From the NCBI GenBank assembly GCA_026210745.1, contig CP110630.1, positions 1,860,001 to 1,924,000 on the forward strand: DNA of 64,000 nt, given 5' to 3'. Below are positions 23,488-32,327 of this stretch, one piece after another. The notes under the pieces were generated by a model, which saw only the letters and a list, made by a program, of their open reading frames with translations, had not been told where the DNA came from and searched no databases. Within the stretch, counting starts at the first letter, position 1, and the number at the start of each line of letters is the position of its first letter. Source of the DNA: Exobasidium rhododendri. Lineage: Eukaryota > Basidiomycota > Exobasidiomycetes > Exobasidiales > Exobasidiaceae. The position numbers and the translations under genes are program-made.

Positions 23488-24537
23488 GGCGCAGGACGTC
23501 TACACAATGGTGAGGAGACTATCAAGCGCAAGCAATTCAAGCTTCGTAGACTCAATCTGACGCACGAGATATGGAGGGCTGTGTGAGAAGAATGATTGTG
23601 AAGAATTGGGCGTGTGTGCCGTTTCCCCCCCCCTCCCTCCCCTTCTCTTCATCGACACGCCCGTGCGGCAGATGGCAGGTCAAAAGAAGCTAAAATTAGT
23701 CTTTTATTTAAAAATACAATAAATTCTGATAGTATCTGCAGTGTCTGAAGTACAGTGTAGAGATGTCTGGCTCCCAATGTGAGCCTCGTTTCCCAGCACT
23801 TCAGCAGCACTCAATAAGCTATTTACAGCCGTGTGGTATCGTAGATCTGAAGCACCTCTTGTGAAGTTCTGAGATTAGAGATTTTGCTGCCTTTGCACGT
23901 TCTTGATGCGAAGTGCTGCCTCATATTGCCAGGAGAAGAGTTTTATTCAGCAGTACGCCATCACCCAAGACTCATGTGAAATATAGGTGGACCTAGAAGT
24001 GCTTCGCCCCTTTGAAATCAGAGCAAGCAAAATGTGTCATGAGGATTCTTTGCCATTGACATCTCGCTGTTGCCTTCTTTATCCCGCTGCAATACAATAC
24101 CCTGATCCGCTTTCACTCTATCCTCCGCTTTCGCTCAGACACAGCGTGTCAATGACCTGCATTGAACTGTTGATTTCCATTGTCACACCCATCATCTAAG
24201 CATGGAGAAGCACGATAGTGGCAAGGGACGTGGCGACACGGAATAGATTCTCAACAGGGTCCTGCCTTTCTCCGCGTGGAGGAGGTGTGAACAATGACGG
24301 CGCCTGAACCGTGCGAAACACTGCCTTAGTTCATTTACACTACGTAATTTCTTCCTCTTGCCCTGGGTGTGTATGTGTATGTATGTATACATGACGGCGA
24401 ATCTTGGATGCGAAACGCACCTTGAGATATTGTGAGAGATTCCCCCTCCCTAGTTTTCTTTTCCCCTTAATTATTTAGTGGAGACTGATCGTAACGTAGG
24501 AAGATCGACTCCCTTTTGCGAAACTTTACTCTACACT
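23488..24537. other. Intergenic, divergent promoters
   Basis: About 1.05 kb between the tricalbin start and the next plus-strand gene. It contains a C-rich tract (23626-23642) just upstream of tricalbin and a TGTATG repeat near 24368-24390. Short open frames show no features. Confidence 0.5.
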
Positions 24538-26232
24538 ATGAAGTCATGGTCGCTTGGCCGTAAATCTACTAGGAAAGACAAGAGGAAGGAGACGGCAACG
24601 TTGATCCCCCGACCACAGTCGATGGTCTTGACCTTTCCGACTTCCTCCAGTAACGCCGAGATATCCTCCTCTGCTAGACCTTCTGCTCCGATTGTAGCAT
24701 CGGCAAACAACCCCACCACTGTTAATACTGGAGAGAACAAGTCCGTCACTTCATCGTCTTCTGCTTCACCAAATTCGGCTTTCAGATACCTGAACACCAC
24801 ACGCTTGAAAGATAAAGTGCGAAGGGAAAAGAGAACCTCCACCACCTCTATCTCGGATACTTCTCGAGCTCCTTTGACGAGTCCTAATCACGTCAAAGAG
24901 ATTAGAACAGATAGCATACCTTCTTCTCCAGAAGCAAGGAGTAGAACAATTTCGGTCCCAAGCTTGATCAAGTCACCTGGCGGCCATTCCCCAATTCCCT
25001 CGACAGCCATACTATCTCCCACAGCGGCCATTGCGCGAAGTTCTAACTCGCATACTGCAGTTCACGATCACCAGGGTCACAGTGACGTGCTCTCTTCTTC
25101 ACCCAGCTATCTAGATAGTGCTTCTCACCATTCGTCAGACTCACTCGCCATGTCACCGACCCCTTCGCGGACGGCAATACAGTCGAGGTCAGTCTTGAGT
25201 ACGCCGCAGTCTCCTACGAGACCCACGACTAGGCTTGATGATATCACAAGTGAGTTACCGAGGCGAAGGACTTCATCTGGTGAACATTCGCCAAAGAACA
25301 GCAAGCACAGGATTGGGCCACAGAAGATGGAAGGTATCATTGTTATTAAAGAAGGCAGTGAAGTCAAGGAAACGGGACAGAAAGGGATAGACAGGGAAGA
25401 CGAAGAGCGCGTGGAGGTGATGAAAGATGACAAGGAAACACAGAGCAATGATCAGGAGAACGGCGAACATATGACAAATGGTACAAAGGAGCATCACACA
25501 ATCAGCGCGGTGGAGTCTTTGCGCAAGTTCAAAGGTGTGGAAGGGCACGGTCTGGCAGATCGAAAGAGGTTGGAAGCTGCGGATAGCTTGCCTTTCAAGG
25601 AGGGTAGCGTGACAGAAGGCAATGCCAACATCAGCCAGGCGAACACTACCGGAGAGGAGGGTGGCAAGACAGGTGAGGATAGGACCATCAACAAAGCGAG
25701 AACTCTTGAAAAAACTGGCAATGTCGAGGAGGAACGAACATTGCAAAAGACTGACGATATCAAGGAGGATCAACCGTTGGAAAGCGTTGGTAAGGTCACA
25801 GAGGCGGGCGGAGTGGGACACATTAGGAACATAGAAAAGGGGAGCAAAAAAGAAGATGCTCTTGAGTCAGAGAGTCCAGACGATGCCAGAAAGGACACGA
25901 AGCAGCCCGAGGGAGAATGGCTAGACTTGATCGATGAGGCGGAACAGGCAAAGTATACGTTCGCCATACGAAAGAAGCAGCCAAAGAAGCAAAAGCCGAC
26001 GCAATCGACGAAGCGTAAAGCACGAGCGATCGAAGGTCGTTACGAATTTGCCATAGTTGCCCAAAGTGCTCGCAATTTTTCCTTTGGGACCGGTGTGAAC
26101 AAAGGCGCGGGTTCCCGTCTCTTTGTTGCAATGCCAGTCCCATCTCTTTTAGGATGCGACCGAGCGGCCGGTTGGACGGTCGAACGCATCTCTCGTCTAA
26201 CCTCTTGTATCATCAATGTCTTTGGTTCCTAG
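24538..26232 (+). CDS. Disordered Ser/Thr- and Glu/Lys-rich protein, unknown
   Basis: A single open frame gives 564 residues from the ATG at 24538. The frame opens a little upstream, but without an ATG. The first half is Ser/Thr/Pro-rich (SPTPSRTAIQSRSVLS, STPQSPTRPTTRL) and looks like a phosphorylated disordered region. The second half is strongly charged with many Glu and Lys. A short basic patch (KKQPKKQKPTQSTKRKARA) precedes FAIVAQSARNFSF. No domain, membrane segment or signal peptide is recognised. The last 50 residues are more hydrophobic and could be read past a missed splice site. Function unknown. Confidence 0.55.
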   Translation: MKSWSLGRKSTRKDKRKETATLIPRPQSMVLTFPTSSSNAEISSSARPSAPIVASANNPTTVNTGENKSVTSSSSASPNSAFRYLNTTRLKDKVRREKRTSTTSISDTSRAPLTSPNHVKEIRTDSIPSSPEARSRTISVPSLIKSPGGHSPIPSTAILSPTAAIARSSNSHTAVHDHQGHSDVLSSSPSYLDSASHHSSDSLAMSPTPSRTAIQSRSVLSTPQSPTRPTTRLDDITSELPRRRTSSGEHSPKNSKHRIGPQKMEGIIVIKEGSEVKETGQKGIDREDEERVEVMKDDKETQSNDQENGEHMTNGTKEHHTISAVESLRKFKGVEGHGLADRKRLEAADSLPFKEGSVTEGNANISQANTTGEEGGKTGEDRTINKARTLEKTGNVEEERTLQKTDDIKEDQPLESVGKVTEAGGVGHIRNIEKGSKKEDALESESPDDARKDTKQPEGEWLDLIDEAEQAKYTFAIRKKQPKKQKPTQSTKRKARAIEGRYEFAIVAQSARNFSFGTGVNKGAGSRLFVAMPVPSLLGCDRAAGWTVERISRLTSCIINVFGS

Positions 26233-26277
26233 CCGGTGGTGCTGCTTCTTGCAATGTACTACATTATCTCATTGAGC

Positions 26278-26291
26278 ATCACATGGAGTGC
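26278..26291 (+). repeat. 14-bp copy of the ATG3 3' UTR repeat core
   Basis: ATCACATGGAGTGC occurs 46 bp after the stop of the gene at 24538, identical to the core of the 25-bp units at 16869-16918. Confidence 0.8.
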
Positions 26292-26447
26292 CAGTAAGAA
26301 GAAGAAAAAAGTAATGTAAAAAATAGGTCTCCCTGAAGAATAATAGCGCCTGTCTTTGATTTGTGGCAATGTGACCCCCAGTCTTCATCGGATGTCGATA
26401 TAGTACAATGGTTGGCTGAGTACGCTAGAAATAGGATCAAGTTGTCC

Positions 26448-27184
26448 TTACTCTAACCCAAGCGACTTTCTTACATCGGCTCGAATCTTGTGTTCATATC
26501 CTGATCGATTGTCTCGCCACATCTTGCATGCATCGATGTTTGCACCTGATTCCACGTTTGGTTCCGCGAGCATGCTGAGAACTGTTGAAAAGAGTGGTCT
26601 GTATTTTAGCAAGACGATCCTCACAGTAGCGGCCAATAATCAAAACGAACCGCTGAGTAGAATCTTTTCAATTGATTGGACCGGTGACCACCGCTCTGAC
26701 GACGACTCATACACTGTCAAGAGAATTCGTGTTGTTAAGAGATGCAGTCAGAAAGCAGCTTTTCCCCCCTCACTTACTATTAGGATCGTCACCGGCGGCG
26801 TGTAGGATGGAGATGCAGACTGTGCCGTCGGGATACACATTTGGGTGAAAGAGGGGCGGATCAAATTTCATGGTCGGTGGTTCCAGGGGATACGTGGGTG
26901 CTACGAAGGAATGTTCCAAAAAGGGGGAATTATCAGCAGTCATCTCTCTCTCTCCCTCTACTCGTCTTTTTGAACCACGCACGAAAAGTCAGTCGAGCAG
27001 AGAAGACACCGCCTTCGTATGAAGTACCCTCTGGGCCGGGCACCAAAGCTTCCCATAGCAGATAATTGGACTCATCTACGGGACCGGTCGCAGGAAAGAG
27101 ACTGTTTGGATCAGACGACAGTTGCTTGTACTCGATGGTAAGGCGCTTAATAGCAGCGGATGATGCTCCCCTCGATGACAGCAT
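26448..27184 (-). CDS. UBC7: Ubiquitin-conjugating enzyme E2 Ubc7 (UBE2G-type)
   Basis: Four exons (27184-26983, 26900-26778, 26713-26651, 26581-26448) join to 173 residues. The catalytic region is [16 protein letters not shown] with Cys96, followed by the acidic loop HAAGDDPN that marks the Ubc7/UBE2G group. The 63-bp third exon supplies [20 protein letters not shown], typical of Ubc7. [20 protein letters not shown] completes the fold. Ubc7 works at the ER membrane with Hrd1- and Doa10-type ligases in ER-associated degradation. One donor is GTTCGT, unusual for this region, but the reading frame and conservation demand it. It ends convergently with the disordered-protein gene 215 bp away. Confidence 0.95.
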
Positions 27185-27585
27185 CGTTGCGCTGGAGTGG
27201 AGAAGTGTAGGATGGAAGTGAGGACGGAGGGAAGATAAACAATAACAAGTCTGCCGATCTGCTCCAAACAGCTCCCACTAACTACAAAACATCAACTTCG
27301 ACTCTAAGTGCATTTTACTGTACAGTACCTCTCTCGCCTTGACGTCGGAGCTTCATAGAGTCCAACACGAGACACGTGGACACACTTTTGAGATATGGAG
27401 GTGAAATTGAAGGTTTTGTAAAGGTCGGTCAGGCCGCCTGGATTTGCATGTATTTGAGGATTGGGGAGAAAGGTTAAGTTGGTTCAGGTACAGGCTTAGC
27501 CCACCTTGGATGGTCACTTCTTTGTCTATGTCAGCTGCCTGGAAACGATATCCACCGAAGCGCTGATCTTATCGCCTGGAATGGT
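27185..27585. other. Divergent promoter region, UBC7 / CorA-like
   Basis: 401 bp. Contains an ATG at 27581 that opens a two-codon frame overlapping the start of the CorA-like gene. No other structure recognised. Confidence 0.5.
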
Positions 27586-30500
27586 ATGAGTCCTTCAAAG
27601 GGGCAGAGGCGAGGGACGCGAAGTAGCAGTATGACTTCAGAGCCAGGGAGTATACATGCAGCTGAAGATACGGCACAGCCCGAAGCTGGTCCCTCTCGCA
27701 TTCAGTATCCTCCTACCGCCGCTCAGCGCGGGGGCAGGGAGAACGAGTCTGGTGTGATTGGTGTTCCCTCCTTCAACTCTTCGTCGTCTTTGTTCTGGAG
27801 GGGAAAAGAGGGAAAAGGATCTGCAGGACAAGAACAGAGTAATGATGTGATGGAAGACAAAGTTGAAGAGCAACAGGATCCATTGATGGAAGATGCTCTT
27901 CGATCATTGCCACTTGCTAGAGAGCGGCAACCATCTCGCACGACACAGGACGATCTTCCGTCCAGCAGCAAGGGTCGGCGATTATCGGCAGCATCTCTGG
28001 CTCACAGAAGTATCCCAGCTCAATTAGCTCCTTCTATTGCATCATCTAAGAGTTTGGTAGGCGGTTGGAAAGACTGGCTTACTGCAAAGTCAAACAAAGA
28101 CAGCACATCCAAGAAAGCTGAAGCAAGCAAACGACTAGATAGGAGATTAAAGAAAGCAGAAAAGAAGTCAAAACAACGAAAGGAGAGAGCAGCAAGACGT
28201 TCGTTCTCGATCAGCAGTGAAGGCCGCGATTCAGACGAAGACATTGTTTTGACTATGGATCAAGCTGAGAAAAGACCCTCTCTAGACGTCCCACCGCCAA
28301 ATGAGACTACGGCCAACGCTTTATCACAGGTTGCAGGACTAAGGAAGCCAAAGCTGCACTTTGCCCCAGAAGAACGAAAAGTAAAGAGGAAAGATTTGCC
28401 AATTGATTATGAGCAGGGGGAGTTGTATAGAGGAATAGACGATTATGTCAAGGCAGCTCGAAACAGAAGACGAAACGTGAAGAAACAAGACAGAAAGAAA
28501 GGCTCGAAAGCCAGCAGTCGAGGAAGCAGAAGTTCCGTTAGCAAGAGCTCGATGAGCAGCGGGGACTCGTCTAGTAGTTCATCTAGTAGCGATGGAAATA
28601 TTTCTTCTGGATCTTCGAGTAGCTCTGCTTCGGGTCGTTTGACTATGGCGAGATTACGGGCGTTCTTTGGTGACTCTTCCAGCAGTAGCAATTCTAGTTC
28701 TTCTTCTTTTAAATCCTCAAGCGACTCTTCCGCCGGCAGCAATAGAAACTCAGATTCATCGTCATCCTCTTCGACATCCAGTCGTAGTTTTCATCTCTTC
28801 CGGCGCAGAAGAGCCTCTCGTGGTGATTCAGCATCCGAGACTGACAGTTTTCAACCAGGCACGCCTAGAACTCCTGCTTTGAGCTTTCATATCAAGGGTG
28901 GAGCACAAAGAAGAAGGCGTAGGAAAGCAGTCAAGCGATATCGTGCACAAAGGGAGAAGCTCATAGAAGAGGGCAAAATCCCTCCGAGACCAAGCAGGAA
29001 AGCAAGGAGGAAAGCTGAATTGGCTCGAGCGCAGGCGGGTGGAGTGACTGAATACATCTTGTTTACCCCCATTGCTCTCACCACCTCTGATTTTGCTCAA
29101 AAGCATCATCACCACCATCATCAACAGTCTCATCTTTCGGCAGTGTCTGATCAGCAAATTGAATCGAACAACCCAAGTCCTGCTCCAAATCGGGTGCTGC
29201 AAAGTACTGCATTTGCTCCTGTAAGGAACCGATTGCATGCGCTACGTAGACACCGAAGGCAGATCGAGAATGCTGCAGGCGATATTGGACTTGCTGAAGG
29301 GGAACAGGCCAATGTCGACTCCGTATTCGAGGAAGACAAAGTAGACAGGGACGACCTGAAAAAGGATACTAAGCCGAAAGAGCGCTCTATGGCGGATGAA
29401 TTGGATTTTGAGGATGGTGATCTTGCTTTACCGCCGCCAGCGATAGATCTTCCGTCCAAAGATGGCTCATTAAAATCTACTTCCACTATCAGGCGGAGAA
29501 AGGAGAGGAAGAAAAGTGACTGGCACATGTCAGACATTCCCTTGACGCCTCACATTCAAATGGCTACTGATTTTGCTCGAGGTTTCGAAGTAGGCTCTCC
29601 TCGAAAAGCTACGAAATTTGCTCCCATACTGAACACGCACAAAGAGCAAGGTGCGCTACCCTCCTTTCGTAGTCCGGGACATACACCGGAATCAAACAGC
29701 GAGGGTCAGAGCAGCAGTGTGAATACAAAAGTGCCCAATGGCCTGGCCAGCCCTTCCGATGGAGGAGCTCATGCTGCTTGGTGGCTCGACATCAATTGCC
29801 CGACGTACCGTGACATGACGGAGTTGAGCAAAATGTTCCCTTTGCACCCCCTCACGGTAGAGGATATCCTGCAGCAGGACACTCGAGAAAAGGTGGAAAT
29901 GTTCGAAAGTCTCAACTATTACTTTGTGGTGATCAGAGCGATTGATGAAAAGTACTTCAAATACACTTCTGCTGCGACTGTGAAAGAACAACCAACGAAA
30001 AGCGACGCAGAAGTGGATGATGGTGACGTCAATCTGGAGCATCTACCAAAGTCGATCGAAGACGAGGACGAGATTGAAATGACGGAGTTGAAACGGACCC
30101 CCTCATTCAAGAAACCAAGAGTGGACATTATCGAAGGAGTAGGCGGGAAAGAGGGCGTGGAAGGGATTGGAGTAGGTGCAGTCAACTTGTACCTGATCGT
30201 CTTCAGTCATGGTGTCCTCTCTTTTCATTTTGAAGACATCAGCAATCACACCAATCGGGTCCGAAGCCGACTATTGGATGTAACGCAACCTGTCGAACTG
30301 ACGAGCGATTGGGTAGCGCACGGACTATTCGACTCGATCGTCGACGCTTTCTTTCCTTTGCTCTCCTTTCTGATGACGGAAGTGGAAGAGATTGAAAAGT
30401 TGACGAGTGAGCCATTACCTCAAAGCAGGCAGAAAAGAAAAAAGAAAAACTTGATCGTCGGCTTGGAGGCAGATGGAGTGATGGGTGGTGTTCACAGTCT

Positions 30501-31302
30501 TCCCGTCGCTTACCTGCATGAGAAAGAGGAACGACTTGTACTTCGACCACTGCCGCAGATCACCTTACCCGCCATGGCCACCTACCTCCTTCCCTCTATT
30601 CTATTGTCTCGCAAGCACTGTGTTAAAAGGAATGTCGTCGATGAAAATGCGCCTCAACGCCCGCGAAGCTTCATCCAACGCATCTTTGGCATCAATCGGA
30701 AGAGATCTCCTGCAACTGCCTTTCTGTCCGACAATGCGCGAGATCAAAGCACCATGTTGCGACGCATCACTGATATTCACAAGATTGTCACCGGTCTTAG
30801 CCGGCTGTTGACACCCAAGAATGACAGCGTGCGGGGACTAAGGAAGCGATTGACAGACTTTAGAGGATCAAGCAGCTCTATGACGGAAATGACAATGTAC
30901 ATGGGCGATGTCCATGATCACATCGTCTCACTGCTTTCCCATCTCTCTTCCAGTGACAACAGACTCGGAGATATCCACTTTCTCTACTTGTCAAGTATTC
31001 GGATCAACAACAATCGTGTCAGCCATTCAACCGACGAGATCTTGGTCATCTTGGCCACAATCACCGTTACCATCTTAGCCACTATCTACGTTATTTCCAT
31101 CTTCTCGCTAAACGTTCGCCTTCCACACAATATCAGACCTGGAACGGACACCGAGCAGAGAGAAGGCGTCCCCTCTGTCCATCATTGGTTCGGTGGTGTG
31201 GTTGCTGCTGCTTGCTGTGTGCCACCGTTGATCTACTATAGAACTCGACGGTGGATTCAGCAAGCAAAGAAGCGAAGCGAGGCTAGGAGAGCGGTCCGAT
31301 GA
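27586..31302 (+). CDS. CorA/Mnr2-like Mg transporter with non-canonical signature motif
   Basis: One uninterrupted frame gives 1238 residues. The first about 700 are disordered: long Ser runs (residues 310-400), basic patches and a His-rich stretch (KHHHHHHQQSH, about 506-516). The CorA domain begins near WWLDINCPTYRDMTELSKMF, with HPLTVEDILQQDTREKVEMF and NYYFVVIRA, all hallmarks of Alr1/Mnr2-type transporters. The stalk helix (GLRKRLTDFRG, YMGDVHDHI) leads to two transmembrane segments at about 1152-1173 and 1200-1220. After the first, where CorA proteins carry Gly-Met-Asn, the sequence is Ser-Leu-Asn (1174-1176). The family conducts Mg ions at plasma membrane or vacuole; the changed motif makes the ion and activity uncertain. 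The true start may differ because ATG GTATGAG could also be a splice donor. Confidence 0.85.
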   Translation: MSPSKGQRRGTRSSSMTSEPGSIHAAEDTAQPEAGPSRIQYPPTAAQRGGRENESGVIGVPSFNSSSSLFWRGKEGKGSAGQEQSNDVMEDKVEEQQDPLMEDALRSLPLARERQPSRTTQDDLPSSSKGRRLSAASLAHRSIPAQLAPSIASSKSLVGGWKDWLTAKSNKDSTSKKAEASKRLDRRLKKAEKKSKQRKERAARRSFSISSEGRDSDEDIVLTMDQAEKRPSLDVPPPNETTANALSQVAGLRKPKLHFAPEERKVKRKDLPIDYEQGELYRGIDDYVKAARNRRRNVKKQDRKKGSKASSRGSRSSVSKSSMSSGDSSSSSSSSDGNISSGSSSSSASGRLTMARLRAFFGDSSSSSNSSSSSFKSSSDSSAGSNRNSDSSSSSSTSSRSFHLFRRRRASRGDSASETDSFQPGTPRTPALSFHIKGGAQRRRRRKAVKRYRAQREKLIEEGKIPPRPSRKARRKAELARAQAGGVTEYILFTPIALTTSDFAQKHHHHHHQQSHLSAVSDQQIESNNPSPAPNRVLQSTAFAPVRNRLHALRRHRRQIENAAGDIGLAEGEQANVDSVFEEDKVDRDDLKKDTKPKERSMADELDFEDGDLALPPPAIDLPSKDGSLKSTSTIRRRKERKKSDWHMSDIPLTPHIQMATDFARGFEVGSPRKATKFAPILNTHKEQGALPSFRSPGHTPESNSEGQSSSVNTKVPNGLASPSDGGAHAAWWLDINCPTYRDMTELSKMFPLHPLTVEDILQQDTREKVEMFESLNYYFVVIRAIDEKYFKYTSAATVKEQPTKSDAEVDDGDVNLEHLPKSIEDEDEIEMTELKRTPSFKKPRVDIIEGVGGKEGVEGIGVGAVNLYLIVFSHGVLSFHFEDISNHTNRVRSRLLDVTQPVELTSDWVAHGLFDSIVDAFFPLLSFLMTEVEEIEKLTSEPLPQSRQKRKKKNLIVGLEADGVMGGVHSLPVAYLHEKEERLVLRPLPQITLPAMATYLLPSILLSRKHCVKRNVVDENAPQRPRSFIQRIFGINRKRSPATAFLSDNARDQSTMLRRITDIHKIVTGLSRLLTPKNDSVRGLRKRLTDFRGSSSSMTEMTMYMGDVHDHIVSLLSHLSSSDNRLGDIHFLYLSSIRINNNRVSHSTDEILVILATITVTILATIYVISIFSLNVRLPHNIRPGTDTEQREGVPSVHHWFGGVVAAACCVPPLIYYRTRRWIQQAKKRSEARRAVR

Positions 31303-32327
31303 TCCAACGCTCCCATCCTTCCTCGGCCAATAGCCACCCTTCTTTTACCTTTCTCTTCTTTCCTTCCTTTTCCCTCGTCACCGTTCACTGTTCAACGTGT
31401 ACTGTGTACTGTAATAAAATCCGACATCCCTCTCTGTCTGTACTACTACCACTACATTGCTACAATACTACTTTCCTACTAAAGCACAGTAAACCTCCGT
31501 TGTGCGAGGTCCAACATCTCGGAAGGACGGAAGTGTCTACTCTACGGTGGGCGCGCCTCTCGGCCGGATAGCTGCTGTAGTTTTCACAGCGGCCGTGTCT
31601 TCCATCGGTGTTGATATAAACCGGTGTTCCGACTTTACCTTCAGAATACAATTGTGATATCAACATACAGTAGAACTTCTCTAATCTTATACCCTCAAAT
31701 CTTATATATTCCCATACCTTATTGAAATCTGGCCGTACAGAATCGGGACCTAGTGTTTTAAAGGAAAATCCCCATTTCTTTTAACTTATGAGATCTGAAA
31801 TAATCCTACTAGTGATTATAAGATATGAGGACTTACACGTGGAAGTATTCTGTATTCAAATTCCAAATTGTAATGCGCAATTCTTGTATTCCGCCTTATC
31901 TTACTCCTCCTTTCAGTTTTAAAACCTGGTCTTGGAACGATTTGCTTCCTGTCAAATTGAATTCCCATATTCTATAATCCCCATAACTGATAGAAATCGC
32001 TCGGTCCCGCGCGTATAAGATATGGGAAGTTCTACTGTATCATCTTCAATTTTGGGCAGGGACGCAAATTAAAAAGCTTATGGTAGCCGACTGTACTCGC
32101 TTCCCAATGGGAGGGGCGCGCGGGGGGGAAAGGGTTGACGTGGGGCCGGTAGGACGCTCTAAATAATAGCTTGTAATGCACCTGCTAGCAAGCCAATGCT
32201 ACTCAGATTGTCTCTACTCTTCCTTTAAAGTAGAAGTCTGAGAAAGAGGAGAACAGCAAATAATCCCCGCCTTCCTCTCATCACACATCACACTACATTC
32301 TGGATCGGCTGACTGAACACACAAATC
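31303..32327. other. Intergenic with a MITE
   Basis: About 1 kb between two same-direction genes. The central 370 bp are a miniature inverted-repeat element. The right part (32100-32327) should hold the promoter of the multifunctional enzyme gene. No exon recognised. Confidence 0.6.
31668..32037. mobile_element. Pogo/Fot1-like MITE with TA target duplication
   Basis: The element begins CAGTAGAACTTC at 31668 and ends with its inverted copy GAAGTTCTACTG at 32037. The similarity continues inward to about 24 bp with a few mismatches (TCTTATA at the left, TATAAGA at the right). It is flanked on both sides by TA (31666-31667, 32038-32039), the target duplication of Tc1/mariner/pogo elements. The 370-bp inside is AT-rich, carries no transposase frame, and shows degenerate internal repeats of the ATTCCCATA and TATAAGATATG type. 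It would depend on a transposase encoded elsewhere. Confidence 0.8.
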
